From assembly GCF_900142715.1 (NCBI RefSeq), contig NZ_FRBX01000004.1:310001-374000 (forward strand): a DNA stretch of 64,000 bases, given 5' to 3'. Of this stretch, positions 7,317 to 16,510 are shown piece by piece. The notes beneath the pieces are model-generated. The model worked only from the letters and a program-made list of their open reading frames with translations. It did not search any database and was not told the DNA's origin. Position 1 is the stretch's first letter. Each line of letters begins with the position of its first letter. This DNA is from Flavobacterium pectinovorum. Its GTDB lineage: Bacteria; Bacteroidota; Bacteroidia; Flavobacteriales; Flavobacteriaceae. The translations under genes were made by a program, and so were the position numbers.

Positions 7317-9200
7317 TTATTTAATCATTTCAAAACTTCTTTTTACGAAAGCTGTTAAAGCTTCTCCTTTTAGTAAATTTTGCGATAATTTAGCTAAATC
7401 TAAAGCTTGTTTTACCAAATGTTCCTGATGTGTTTTGTCTTCCGTATTCAAAATACTGGTAGCCAAATCAGAATTGGTATTAACTACTAAATTATACATT
7501 TCAGGCATATTACCCATTCCGAACATTCCGCCGCCACCAGATTGGCTCATTTCTTTCATTCTACGCATAAATTCAGGTTGCGTAATAATAAAGGGAGCTG
7601 CCTGGCTGTCCATAGCTTCTAACTGTACAGAATATGCTTTTGGAATATAAGCTTCTAATGAAGTTTTTAACGTTTCTTTTTCTTCGTCAGATAACTTAGA
7701 AATTGTGTTTTCGTCTTTTTTGATCAAATTATCAATATGATCAGAGTCAACACGTACAAAAGTTACATCTTTATTATCACCTTCAATTTTTTGAATCAAG
7801 TGCGAAATAATCGGAGAATCTAAAAGCAATACTTCATATCCTTTATCTTTTGCAGTTTCGATATAAGAGTGCTGAGCATCTTTATTTCCTGCATAAAGAA
7901 CTACTAATTTTCCGTCTTTGTCGGTTTGTTTTTCTTTTAATTTCTCTTTTAATTCTTCAAGAGTAAAGTAAGTATCATCTACAGTTGGGTATAAAACAAA
8001 TGCACCTGCTTTTTCATAGAATTTATCTTCAGAAAGCATTCCGTATTCTAAAACGATTTTAATATCGTTCCATTTTGCTTCAAAATCAGCACGGTTTTCG
8101 TTGAATAATGCTTTTAATTTGTCAGCAACTTTACGGGTAATGTAGTTTGAGATTTTCTTAACCGCACCATCCGCTTGTAAGCCAGAACGAGAAACGTTCA
8201 ATGGAATATCCGGAGAATCGATTACCCCTTTTAGCATTGTCAAAAATTCAGGTACAATTCCTTCTACATTATCTGTAACGTAAACCTGGTTTTGGTACAA
8301 TTGAATTTTATCTTTCTGAATTTGCATGTCAGAACCTAACTTAGGGAAATATAAAATTCCGGTTAAGTTAAACGGATAATCTACATTTAAGTGAATGTTG
8401 AATAACGGATCTTCAAACTGCATTGGATACAACTCTCTGTAGAAGTTTTTATAATCTTCGTCAGATAATTCAGTTGGTTGTTTTGTCCACGCCGGGTTTG
8501 GATTATTGATGATATTATCTGTTTCAACAGTTTCGTTTACGTAGTCCTCAGGAGCATCTTCCGGTTTAGGAAGTGTTTCTGTTCTTGTTCCGAATTTAAT
8601 CGGAATAGGCATAAATTTATTGTACTTATTTAATAAACCACTGATTTTAGAATCTTCTAAAAATTCTAAAGAATCTTCGGCAACATGTAATATGATTTCA
8701 GTTCCGCGTGAAGTTTTGTCAGCTGGCTCTAAAGTAAATTCAGGACTTCCGTCGCATGTCCAATGTGCAGCTGGCTCGTCTTTGTATGATTTTGTAATAA
8801 TTTCTACTTTTTCAGCAACCATAAAAGCAGAATAGAAACCAAGACCAAAGTGTCCGATAATTCCAGAATCTTTAGCAGAATCTTTGTATTTATCAAGAAA
8901 CTCTTCGGCTCCTGAAAACGCAACCTGATTGATGTATTTTTCTACTTCATCAGCAGTCATACCCAAACCCTGGTCGATAATGTGGATCTTTTTACCTTCT
9001 TTATCAACTTTGATTTCAATAGTAGGATTTCCGTATTCTACTTTAGCTTCACCAATGCTTATTAGGTGTTTTAGTTTTAAAGTAGCATCGGTTCCATTTG
9101 AAACCAATTCACGTAAGAAAATCTCGTGATCGCTGTATAAGAACTTTTTGATTAAGGGAAAGATGTTTTCTACTGAAACATTAATTTTACCTGTTGTCAT
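7317..9200 (-). CDS. htpG: chaperone HtpG (Hsp90)
   Basis: This is the ATP-dependent Hsp90 chaperone of the cytosol, 627 aa and full length for bacterial HtpG. The N-terminal GHKL ATPase domain shows FLRELVSNGTDATLKL (the E/N ATP-binding helix), IIDQGLGMT, and the lid GIIGHFGLGFYSAFMVA. The middle domain follows with YFPKLGSDMQIQKDKIQLYQ and the Arg finger region LNVSRSGLQ. The C-terminal dimerisation domain contains a Gly/Met-rich loop (MSQSGGGGMFGMGNMPEM). It stands alone with its own terminator and no heat-shock operator is recognised. Confidence 0.98.
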   Translation of the reverse strand: MTTGKINVSVENIFPLIKKFLYSDHEIFLRELVSNGTDATLKLKHLISIGEAKVEYGNPTIEIKVDKEGKKIHIIDQGLGMTADEVEKYINQVAFSGAEEFLDKYKDSAKDSGIIGHFGLGFYSAFMVAEKVEIITKSYKDEPAAHWTCDGSPEFTLEPADKTSRGTEIILHVAEDSLEFLEDSKISGLLNKYNKFMPIPIKFGTRTETLPKPEDAPEDYVNETVETDNIINNPNPAWTKQPTELSDEDYKNFYRELYPMQFEDPLFNIHLNVDYPFNLTGILYFPKLGSDMQIQKDKIQLYQNQVYVTDNVEGIVPEFLTMLKGVIDSPDIPLNVSRSGLQADGAVKKISNYITRKVADKLKALFNENRADFEAKWNDIKIVLEYGMLSEDKFYEKAGAFVLYPTVDDTYFTLEELKEKLKEKQTDKDGKLVVLYAGNKDAQHSYIETAKDKGYEVLLLDSPIISHLIQKIEGDNKDVTFVRVDSDHIDNLIKKDENTISKLSDEEKETLKTSLEAYIPKAYSVQLEAMDSQAAPFIITQPEFMRRMKEMSQSGGGGMFGMGNMPEMYNLVVNTNSDLATSILNTEDKTHQEHLVKQALDLAKLSQNLLKGEALTAFVKRSFEMIK

Positions 9201-9341
9201 ATTTTATAAATTTAGTTTAACGTGATGATTTTCATTTCTTCAAATAGAATACCAATTGTTTTTAAGATGACAAAATGGCGTAAGTGTTAATTTTGAAAGA
9301 AAATAATTAGATTTTAAAACCCAACTTATTTCAATGAATTG

Positions 9342-9349
9342 TATCTTTG
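9342..9349 (+). promoter_or_regulatory. -7 box of the lipocalin/OmpA lipoprotein operon
   Basis: TATCTTTG matches TAnnTTTG. The next gene's ATG is 53 bases downstream. The -33 region is not clear. Confidence 0.6.
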
Positions 9350-9401
9350 TGGTACAATAATTGTTAAATGTGTAAGTATTAACTTAAAAAATATGTACAA
9401 A

Positions 9402-9902
9402 ATGAAGAAAATCATTTTCATTTGCATGATCGCCACGATGTTTTTTGCGTGTAAATCATCTTCGTCAACTGCTTCAAATGAGGCGACTACGCTTTCGACT
9501 AAACTTGACAGGCCCACTCAGGTAGCGCTTAAAGGAAATTGGGTTCTTACCAATGTTTCTTACCCAGGTTCTGATTATATCAAGGTAAATTCTTTTGATC
9601 TTGCAGATTCTAAATGTTTCATTGGTAGTACCTGGAATTTTATTTCAAATAATAATAAAGGTACGATGACATTAAATGCTCCAAGTTGTACTGCATTTAC
9701 ATCTCCAATTGTATGGAGTATTAACAATCAGGGACTTTTTGTTCTTAAAATTGTAGATCCGGGATTAAAAGCAAAAAATGTAAAATCTGGATATTTGCTA
9801 AAAGTAGCAGGATTAACTGACAACTCTTTTCAGTTAATAGACAACATTAACGTTGGCGGACAAACTAAAGATGTAACTTACCAATTTCAAAGAGCTAATT
9901 AA
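9402..9902 (+). CDS. lipocalin-like lipoprotein
   Basis: Lipoprotein of 166 aa with signal peptide MKKIIFICMIATMFFAC (Cys17). The mature part contains LKGNWVLTNVSYPG, followed by alternating beta strands with CFIGSTWNF and a second Cys in LNAPSCTAF. It resembles the lipocalin-family envelope lipoproteins common in Flavobacteriia. The ligand is unknown. The frame extends back to a TTG at 9339 and a second ATG at 9393. The ATG at 9402 gives a standard signal peptide, and the TTG overlaps the promoter. The OmpA-like gene starts 18 bases downstream, so the two are probably one operon with roles in the outer membrane. Confidence 0.8.
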   Translation: MKKIIFICMIATMFFACKSSSSTASNEATTLSTKLDRPTQVALKGNWVLTNVSYPGSDYIKVNSFDLADSKCFIGSTWNFISNNNKGTMTLNAPSCTAFTSPIVWSINNQGLFVLKIVDPGLKAKNVKSGYLLKVAGLTDNSFQLIDNINVGGQTKDVTYQFQRAN

Positions 9903-9920
9903 TATTAAAAAGAATAAAAG

Positions 9921-10616
9921 ATGAAAAAGATAACAGTTTTAGGATTGAGCAGTTTACTTGTGTTAGTTAGTTTTTTTGCAAGTTGCGATTCAGTTAAAAA
10001 TGCAAATAATACCCAAAAAGGTGCAGGAATTGGTGTAGTAGCCGGTGGACTTATTGGTGGTATTTTAGGAAATAATTTAGGAAAAGGCGGTAACGCTGCT
10101 TTAGGTGCTGCAATTGGTGCTGCCGTTGGTGGTGGAACAGGAGCTCTTATTGGAAACAAAATGGACAAACAAGCCCGTGAAATCGATCAGGCTTTACCAG
10201 GTGCAGATGTTGAAAGAGTAGGAGAAGGGATTCACTTAACTCTTAATGAAAATGCTGTACGTTTTGATACAAATAAATCTACTTTGACTACTCAGGCAAA
10301 GGCAAATTTAGATAAATTAGTTCCTGTATTTAATGATTACGGAGATACTGATATTCAAATTTTTGGTTATACTGATAATACTGGTAAACCAGAATATAAC
10401 TTGACACTTTCTGGACAAAGAGCTGCGTCTGTACAGGCTTATTTGGTTTCAAAAGGTTTAAAATCAAGCCGTTTCAAAACTTCAGGTTTAGGAATAGCAG
10501 ATCCTATTGCAACAAATGATACTCCGGAAGGAAGATCTCAAAACCGTCGAGTTGAGTTTTCAATTACTGCAAACGACAAGATGGTAAATGATGCAAAAGC
10601 AGAAGCTGGAAAATAA
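9921..10616 (+). CDS. OmpA-family lipoprotein with glycine zipper
   Basis: This 231-aa protein combines a lipoprotein signal (Cys near residue 22, SFFASCDSVKN), a glycine-zipper region (GVVAGGLIGGILGNNLGKGG and following, about 35-75) and a C-terminal OmpA domain (about 105-220). The OmpA domain contains VRFDTNKSTLT, FGYTDNTGKPEYN, LSGQRAASVQAYL and the peptidoglycan-contacting EGRSQNRRVEFSI. It should anchor the outer membrane to peptidoglycan non-covalently, like YiaD/Pal-type proteins. It follows the lipocalin-like gene by 18 bases and ends in a strong terminator. Confidence 0.9.
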   Translation: MKKITVLGLSSLLVLVSFFASCDSVKNANNTQKGAGIGVVAGGLIGGILGNNLGKGGNAALGAAIGAAVGGGTGALIGNKMDKQAREIDQALPGADVERVGEGIHLTLNENAVRFDTNKSTLTTQAKANLDKLVPVFNDYGDTDIQIFGYTDNTGKPEYNLTLSGQRAASVQAYLVSKGLKSSRFKTSGLGIADPIATNDTPEGRSQNRRVEFSITANDKMVNDAKAEAGK

Positions 10617-10637
10617 TTTCCATCACAATATAATTTT

Positions 10638-10671
10638 AAAAAAGCTGTTTCAATTGAAGCAGCTTTTTTTT
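10638..10671 (+). terminator. terminator of the OmpA-like gene
   Basis: AAAAAAGCTG and CAGCTTTTTT pair around TTTCAATTGAAG, which can itself close further. A T run follows. Confidence 0.85.
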
Positions 10672-10700
10672 GACATTAGAAATTAAACATTGTAAATTTG
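10669..10700 (+). promoter_or_regulatory. promoter of the ABC ATPase gene
   Basis: TTTG at 10669-10672, 20 bases, then TAAATTTG at 10693-10700, followed by the ATG at 10719. The -33 box overlaps the T tract of the preceding terminator. Confidence 0.7.
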
Positions 10701-10718
10701 CTCTCTCAATTATAACTC

Positions 10719-11669
10719 ATGCTCGACATAAAAAATATTTCTTTTTCGTATACAGATAAATCGGTTATTAATAACGTTTCTTTTACCATAGAAAAAGGTC
10801 AGAATATTGCTATTATTGGCGAAAGTGGCTGCGGAAAAAGTACGCTGCTTAAACTTATGTATGGTTTATATGATCTTGATGAAGGTGAGATTTTCTATAA
10901 TGAAAAACCTATTTTAGGTCCAAAATATAATTTAGTTCCGGGAATGCCATTCATGAAATATCTGGCGCAGGATTTTGATTTGTCTCCGTTTGAAACCGTA
11001 GCAGAAAATGTTGGAAAGTTTCTTTCGAATGGTTTTGCAAATATGAAAAAACTTCGTGTTCAGGAATTATTGGAAATGGTTGAAATGGATCAATTCTCTA
11101 ATGTAAAAGCAAAGTTTTTAAGTGGTGGACAACAGCAAAGAGTAGCATTGGTTCGTGTTTTGGCTTTAGAGCCGGAAGTTATTCTACTCGATGAACCATT
11201 TAGTCAAATAGATGCTTTTCGTAAAAATGCTTTACGAAGAAATTTATTTCGATATTTAAAACAAAAAGGAATTACTGTTATTATTGCAACTCACGATAGT
11301 ACAGATGCTTTATCGTTTGCTGATGAAGCAATTGTAATGCGAAACGGTGAAGTTGTCATAAAAGACAATCCAACAAAAATTTACGAAAATCCCGAAACTA
11401 AATACGTAGCCTCCCTTTTTGGAGAGGTAAACGAAATTGCAACTCATTTGTTAGTTTCTTACGAAGATGAAACGCATAAAACGCTGGTTTATCCGCACCA
11501 ATTTAAAATGGTTCCGGAATCTAAATTACCTGTAAAAATTCGAAGAACTTACTTTAGAGGAAATCATTATTTGATAGAATCAGTTTATAAAAGACAATTA
11601 GTATTTTTTGAAAGTGAAATTGATTTACCGCTTGAAGAGAATGTTTTTCTAGCCTTAAATTATTTATAA
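10719..11669 (+). CDS. ABC transporter ATP-binding protein, importer-like
   Basis: This is a 316-aa nucleotide-binding subunit. It shows Walker A GESGCGKST (34-42), the signature LSGGQQQRVALVRVLA, Walker B VILLDEPFSQID and the switch His in ATHDS. After the ATPase core (to about residue 235), about 80 residues form a C-terminal regulatory domain of the TOBE kind (PVKIRRTYFRGNHYLIESVY), as in PotA, CysA or FbpC ATPases. That suggests an uptake system for anions or iron. No permease or binding protein is adjacent, so it is an orphan here and its substrate is unknown. Confidence 0.85.
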   Translation: MLDIKNISFSYTDKSVINNVSFTIEKGQNIAIIGESGCGKSTLLKLMYGLYDLDEGEIFYNEKPILGPKYNLVPGMPFMKYLAQDFDLSPFETVAENVGKFLSNGFANMKKLRVQELLEMVEMDQFSNVKAKFLSGGQQQRVALVRVLALEPEVILLDEPFSQIDAFRKNALRRNLFRYLKQKGITVIIATHDSTDALSFADEAIVMRNGEVVIKDNPTKIYENPETKYVASLFGEVNEIATHLLVSYEDETHKTLVYPHQFKMVPESKLPVKIRRTYFRGNHYLIESVYKRQLVFFESEIDLPLEENVFLALNYL

Positions 11670-11674
11670 GAAAC

Positions 11675-11712
11675 AAAAGCCATAAACATTAAAAGGTGTT
11701 TGTGGCTTTTTT
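11675..11712 (+). terminator. terminator of the ABC ATPase gene
   Basis: AAAAGCC and GGCTTTT close a hairpin whose stem continues imperfectly through AAACA/TGTTT. A T run follows. Confidence 0.75.
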
Positions 11713-11848
11713 AATTTATTGCTGTTTTTTGTCCCAAAATCTGCTATTCTTTCAATAAAAGAATAGTATCTACTTTATAATTAAACTTAATTAAATTGCT
11801 AATAACGAAAAAAATAGTAATTTGTACGCTTATGTTTTAAAGTATACT

Positions 11849-11856
11849 TAAATTTG
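11849..11856 (+). promoter_or_regulatory. -7 box of fabH
   Basis: TAAATTTG matches TAnnTTTG, 33 bases before the ATG at 11890. Confidence 0.55.
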
Positions 11857-11889
11857 CAATCCAAATTTTTAACAAATAATAAAAAGAAT

Positions 11890-12897
11890 ATGTATCATTC
11901 AAAAATAGCGGGCTTAGGATATTATGTTCCTTCAAATGTTGTCACCAATGATGATTTGTCTAAGTTAATTGATACCAATGATGAATGGATTCAGGAAAGA
12001 ACCGGAATTCAGGAGCGAAGACATATTATTCGTGGAGAAGATACTACGACTTCAATGGGTGTAAAAGCAGCTAAAATTGCAATAGAACGTTCTGGCGTTG
12101 CCAAAGAAGATATTGATTTTGTAGTTTTTGCCACATTAAGCCCTGATTATTATTTTCCTGGCCCCGGAGTTTTAGTGCAACGTGATTTAGGATTAAGAAC
12201 TGTAGGAGCATTAGATGTTAGAAACCAATGTTCAGGTTTTGTTTATGCAATTTCAGTTGCTGATCAATACATTAAAACCGGAATGTATAAAAATATTTTG
12301 GTAATTGGTTCAGAGGTTCATTCAACAGGACTAGATATGACAACCCGTGGACGCGGTGTTTCGGTAATTTTTGGAGATGGAGCAGGAGCAGCCGTTTTAA
12401 GCCGTGAAGAAGATTTAACAAAAGGGATTCTATCTACACACTTGCATTCAGAAGGACAGCATGCCGAAGAATTGGCGTTGCAGGCACCAGGAATGGGAGC
12501 GCGCTGGGTAACTGATATTTTGGCTGATAATGACCCAAATGACGAAAGTTATTATCCTTATATGAACGGTCAGTTTGTATTTAAAAATGCTGTAGTTCGT
12601 TTTGCTGAGGTAATTAACGAAGGTTTAGAAGCAAATGGCTTACAGGTTTCAGATATTGATATGTTGATTCCGCACCAGGCAAATTTGAGAATTTCTCAGT
12701 TCATTCAAAATAAGTTCAAATTATCGGATGATCAGGTACACAATAATATTCAAAAGTATGGAAATACGACTGCAGCCTCTATTCCGATTGCTTTAACAGA
12801 AGCTTGGGAACAAGGAAAAATCAAATCTGGAGATACCGTTGTTTTAGCTGCTTTTGGTAGTGGATTTACGTGGGCAAGTGCTATTATTAAATGGTAG
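11890..12897 (+). CDS. fabH: beta-ketoacyl-ACP synthase III
   Basis: FabH condenses acyl-CoA with malonyl-ACP to start fatty-acid synthesis. In Flavobacteriia branched primers are common. The 335-aa protein has the Cys-His-Asn triad in NQCSGF (Cys114), PHQANLRI and GNTTAASIP, plus the typical AGLGYYVPSNVV start and FGDGAGAAVLS. The frame extends to a TTG at 11854 inside the -7 promoter box, so the ATG at 11890 is used. It appears monocistronic. Many genomes have several FabH paralogues, so this may be one of several. Confidence 0.95.
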   Translation: MYHSKIAGLGYYVPSNVVTNDDLSKLIDTNDEWIQERTGIQERRHIIRGEDTTTSMGVKAAKIAIERSGVAKEDIDFVVFATLSPDYYFPGPGVLVQRDLGLRTVGALDVRNQCSGFVYAISVADQYIKTGMYKNILVIGSEVHSTGLDMTTRGRGVSVIFGDGAGAAVLSREEDLTKGILSTHLHSEGQHAEELALQAPGMGARWVTDILADNDPNDESYYPYMNGQFVFKNAVVRFAEVINEGLEANGLQVSDIDMLIPHQANLRISQFIQNKFKLSDDQVHNNIQKYGNTTAASIPIALTEAWEQGKIKSGDTVVLAAFGSGFTWASAIIKW

Positions 12898-12921
12898 TTT
12901 GATTCGTTTGAAATAATATTT

Positions 12922-12953
12922 AAAACCTGCTCTGGAATGGAGCAGGTTTTTTT
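12922..12953 (+). terminator. fabH terminator
   Basis: CCTGCTC and GAGCAGG form the core of the stem, flanked by AAAA and TTTT and followed by more T. Confidence 0.85.
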
Positions 12954-13017
12954 ATAATTTAGTATTTTGTTATGGAGTTTTACAGAAATGACAAACTAAT
13001 TTAGAGTGTTTAATAAA

Positions 13018-13689
13018 ATGAAAAAAAATCAACTAGAAATAGCGTGCTTTAATTATGAATCAGCGTTAATTGCTCAGGAAAACGGGGCAGATCGAATTGA
13101 GTTATGCGAAAACATGCAACTTGGCGGAACAACTCCAAATTCAATTTTGGTAGTCAAAGTACGTGAAAATCTGAGTATTAAAATGCATGTGATTATAAGA
13201 CCTCGCGGTGGAAATTTCGTTTATTCTGATGAGGAACTTACAGAGATGAAGCAAGACATTAAACAGTATAAAAAACTAGGCGTTGATGGTTTTGTTTTTG
13301 GAATTTTAAAAGAGGATGGAAGTGTCAACAAAAAACAAAATAAAGAATTAGTGCATTTAGCACATCCACTTTCCTGTACTTTTCATCGGGCTTTTGATGT
13401 AGTTAAGGATATTGAAAAATCGTTGGAAGATGTAATTGATTGTGGTTTTAAAACAATTTTAACTTCAGGACAGGGAATAAATGTAGAAGAGGGGATTTTT
13501 ACTTTGGCCAAAATTCAGCAATTAGCAAAAGACAGAATTGAAATCATGCCTGGAGGAGGTTTGCGATCTTCAAATATTGAATTATTGCAGGAACAATTAG
13601 AACCTACATTTTATCATTCATCTGCCATTACCGGAAAGACTGAAACCGCCAATCCGGAAGAAATAAAAGAACTGAAGAATTTTTTATAA
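13018..13689 (+). CDS. cutC: CutC family protein
   Basis: CutC is a TIM-barrel cytoplasmic protein historically linked to copper homeostasis, although its biochemical role is disputed. The 223-aa sequence shows LEIACFNYESALIAQENGAD, RIELCENMQLGGTTPN, MHVIIRPRGGNF, TFHRAFDVV, TSGQG and EIMPGGGLR, all at the expected order and spacing. A GTG at 13006 is in frame, but the ATG at 13018 starts next to the conserved region and is preferred. It is a single gene that converges on the TonB receptor gene across a shared bidirectional terminator. Confidence 0.92.
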   Translation: MKKNQLEIACFNYESALIAQENGADRIELCENMQLGGTTPNSILVVKVRENLSIKMHVIIRPRGGNFVYSDEELTEMKQDIKQYKKLGVDGFVFGILKEDGSVNKKQNKELVHLAHPLSCTFHRAFDVVKDIEKSLEDVIDCGFKTILTSGQGINVEEGIFTLAKIQQLAKDRIEIMPGGGLRSSNIELLQEQLEPTFYHSSAITGKTETANPEEIKELKNFL

Positions 13690-13706
13690 GGCGATTAGTA
13701 AAACAA

Positions 13707-13740
13707 GAAAAGCCTGGAGTTGGCATACTCCAGGCTTTTC
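13707..13740. terminator. bidirectional terminator between cutC and the TonB receptor
   Basis: GAAAAGCCTGGAGT and ACTCCAGGCTTTTC are a perfect 14-bp inverted repeat with a 6-nt loop. On the plus strand TTTTCT follows. On the minus strand the 5' AAACAAGAAA becomes a T-rich tail, so it can serve both convergent genes. Confidence 0.88.
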
Positions 13741-13782
13741 TTTTCTACAAGAACTATTAAAATCTACTAATAAAAGACGGAT

Positions 13783-16197
13783 TTAAAACATTCCACCACC
13801 ACCTTTATTAGTGTTATCTTCTCTTTGTTTACGTTGCAGGTTTTTGATTGTTGCACCTCCAAAGTTGTATGTTAATCCTAAATAAACAGTTTGACTCTCC
13901 CATTTAAATTGTCCAGATTGTGGATAAGGATACATAGTGTCAAACGCATATTTCATTGTATTAAATACGTCATTGAAACGTAAACTGATATTCATCTTGT
14001 TGTCTAACAATGTATAACGTGAACCAATGTCCATTTTGTACATTTCATGGCTATTATTTTGCAATCCGTCAACAGCACCTCTGTAAAAACCGAATAATAA
14101 AAAGCTTAAACGTTTATTTACTTTAAAGTTTGAGTTCATACGCCCGTTAAAAGCAGACACAGTAATTTTTCTTTCTAAAGGACTACTTGTTTTTGTCAGA
14201 GGATCATATAAAAACACAACACCTTGTTGGTTAATGCTTGAGAAATCAATAGATGGCTGTATATCCCACCATTTTGTAATTTTATAATTAAATGAAACCT
14301 CAAAACCATAAGCTGTATTATGATCATAATTGGTGAAGGTCATAATCTGTTTTTCCTGGCTAGGATCTGTTTCATCAGGGTATAATATTCTGCTAATCTG
14401 ATCATTGATACTTCTAACGAAAACACCTGCAGTAAAACTTCCTTTTTCTAAAGTTTTAGTATAATTTACTTCCACAGAGTTTGTAAACTGAGGTCTTAAC
14501 TCAGGATTTCCTAATGAAGTTACAAGTGGTGTAGAAAACTCACGAATAGGTTTTGTCTGCTCTAAGCTTGGGCGATCTACACGACGGCTATAGCTAAATT
14601 GAAGTGTGTTTTTCTCGTTCAGGTTATAAGTAAAATAGGCTGATGGATATAAAGTAATGTAGTCATCATCAAATTTTTCAAGACCATGATTTAAATTGGC
14701 GGCTACTTTATAACTTTCAAAACGAGCACCTAACTGATAACTGAATTTTTTGTATTTCTGACCAAATGTTACGTATGCAGAATAAATATCAGTATCGTAA
14801 GTGTAGTCAGAAACCGCAAGTGCAGCAAGTGGGTTTCCGGTAATATAATCATTACCTGTTCTTGTAATTCTGGCTTCGGCACCGGCTTCAAGAGTAGTTT
14901 TTTCGTTTAACGGATTTACATAATCAATATTCACAGTGCTTAATTTACGAGTTCCTTTAATATAATCATCATAAATTACGCTATTGACAGTATTGTCAAT
15001 TTTTGTTGACTGCGTATCAAAAGAAGCATTTTGAGTTTCTTTATTGTCGCTGTAATTTGCTTCAAAATCTAAAGTATGACCTTCTTTTTTAAAGATGTGT
15101 TTGAAAGCTAAATTATAAGTTCCTACCTGATCAGGACCTGTATATTTTGATTTTTGATAAATATTTGATATATCAGTATCCGTTACATTATTGTAATCAA
15201 TATCGGTGTTTACAAAACCTTTTCCATTCGATTTATTTTGATTCGTATAAATTGAAAGCGTATTATGGTCGTTGATCAAATAGTCCATTCCAATTTTATA
15301 CAGGTAAGAATCATTATCATTTACAACATCAATTTTTTGAACGATATCCTGATCTGCTCTTTTTATAAATCCATCATTATAATATGTTCCGAAATTTTGC
15401 CCCACATTTCCGAAGAAGTTTACTTTACCTGTTTTGTAATTCAAATCTAACGATTGATTGTATTTTGCAGTTTCCCCAAAAGTGATTCCGCCGCTATAAC
15501 TTCCGTTAAATCCGGTATTTGCATTCTTGTGTAATATGATATTGATAATTCCGGACATTCCTTCCGGATTGTATTTAGCACTAGGGTTTGTAATCAATTC
15601 AATTTTTTTGATTGAAGTTGACGGAATTTGTTTTAGCAATTGTGCCGGATCAATATTTGATGGTCTTCCGTCAATTAAAACACGCACATTATCATTTCCA
15701 CGAAGTGAAAGTTTTCCGTCCTGATCAACATTAACAGAAGGAATATTGTTCATAATGTCTGATGCTGAAGCTCCCGCAGTAGTCAGATCTTTACCAACAG
15801 TAATTACTTTTCTGTCGATTTTTTGTTCAATTGTTGAGCGTTCACTAACGATGTTCACGCCTTTTAGCTGAGTTGCTTCTTCCTCAAGAGAGATATTTAC
15901 TGTTGCTGTTTTTTTGTTATCACTTAAAATAACAGAGCCAATATATTTTCTAAATCCAATGTACTGAATTTCGATAGTATAACTTTTTAAAGCTAAGTTT
16001 TTAATACTGAAATCTCCATTGTCATCGGTATTAACTCCGGAAACTACTTTTCCGTTATCTTTAATCGAAACTGTAGCATAAGAAATTGGTGTGTTAGTCG
16101 ATTTTTCGATAATTTTTCCCGAGACTGTTCCTGAATTTTGGGCTTGTGCTGTTGTTATTACCCCTAGTAATACGAACAGAAAGAATTTTAATTTCAT
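13783..16197 (-). CDS. TonB-dependent outer-membrane receptor, beta-barrel family
   Basis: This is an 804-aa outer-membrane protein with a cleavable signal (FVLLGVITTAQAQ). Next come a carboxypeptidase-regulatory-like Ig domain (about 24-100, GTVSGKIIEKSTNTPISYATV), a short plug with LSLRGNDNVRVLIDGRPSN and GMSGIINIIL, and a C-terminal barrel of the outer-membrane beta-barrel family that is distinct from SusC. It ends in an unusual Lys/Gly-rich tail (TNKGGGGMF). No lipoprotein partner is adjacent, so the ligand is unknown; siderophores or peptides are possible. It is divergent from argS across 313 bases. Confidence 0.88.
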   Translation of the reverse strand: MKLKFFLFVLLGVITTAQAQNSGTVSGKIIEKSTNTPISYATVSIKDNGKVVSGVNTDDNGDFSIKNLALKSYTIEIQYIGFRKYIGSVILSDNKKTATVNISLEEEATQLKGVNIVSERSTIEQKIDRKVITVGKDLTTAGASASDIMNNIPSVNVDQDGKLSLRGNDNVRVLIDGRPSNIDPAQLLKQIPSTSIKKIELITNPSAKYNPEGMSGIINIILHKNANTGFNGSYSGGITFGETAKYNQSLDLNYKTGKVNFFGNVGQNFGTYYNDGFIKRADQDIVQKIDVVNDNDSYLYKIGMDYLINDHNTLSIYTNQNKSNGKGFVNTDIDYNNVTDTDISNIYQKSKYTGPDQVGTYNLAFKHIFKKEGHTLDFEANYSDNKETQNASFDTQSTKIDNTVNSVIYDDYIKGTRKLSTVNIDYVNPLNEKTTLEAGAEARITRTGNDYITGNPLAALAVSDYTYDTDIYSAYVTFGQKYKKFSYQLGARFESYKVAANLNHGLEKFDDDYITLYPSAYFTYNLNEKNTLQFSYSRRVDRPSLEQTKPIREFSTPLVTSLGNPELRPQFTNSVEVNYTKTLEKGSFTAGVFVRSINDQISRILYPDETDPSQEKQIMTFTNYDHNTAYGFEVSFNYKITKWWDIQPSIDFSSINQQGVVFLYDPLTKTSSPLERKITVSAFNGRMNSNFKVNKRLSFLLFGFYRGAVDGLQNNSHEMYKMDIGSRYTLLDNKMNISLRFNDVFNTMKYAFDTMYPYPQSGQFKWESQTVYLGLTYNFGGATIKNLQRKQREDNTNKGGGGMF

Positions 16198-16510
16198 AGT
16201 TTAGTAAATGATTATTTTGATTGATTGATGATGATTTTTGTTTGTAATTTTCTTTGTATAATTATTTTTGATTTTCTAAGTAAGACTCTTTCCTTAACGA
16301 TTTGTTACAGGAAAATATTAATTAAAAATTAAAATTTTCGTAGATACTCTATTTTATAAGAGATTAGCGTTTTAATTTTTTGATAATTTTAACAACTAAA
16401 ACAATTCGTTTTTTGAGAAATTCGAATCGGGATATGTTATTTTATATCTTTTTCGTTTTCTGTAATTGGTGAATAAGCAGTATCTTTGCTCACTTTAAAA
16501 ATAAGTTTAC
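16198..16510. other. 313-base divergent intergenic region
   Basis: It separates the minus-strand TonB receptor from argS. It contains the argS -7 box at 16481-16488 and is otherwise AT-rich. I see no repeat, hairpin or gene in it, and no clear promoter for the receptor. Confidence 0.6.
16481..16488 (+). promoter_or_regulatory. -7 box of argS
   Basis: TATCTTTG matches TAnnTTTG, 22 bases before the ATG at 16511. Confidence 0.65.

Noticed and set aside
9905-10168. Pro/Ala-rich minus-strand frame opposite the OmpA-like gene
   Set aside because: It is the complement of the glycine-zipper codons and has no independent start signals.
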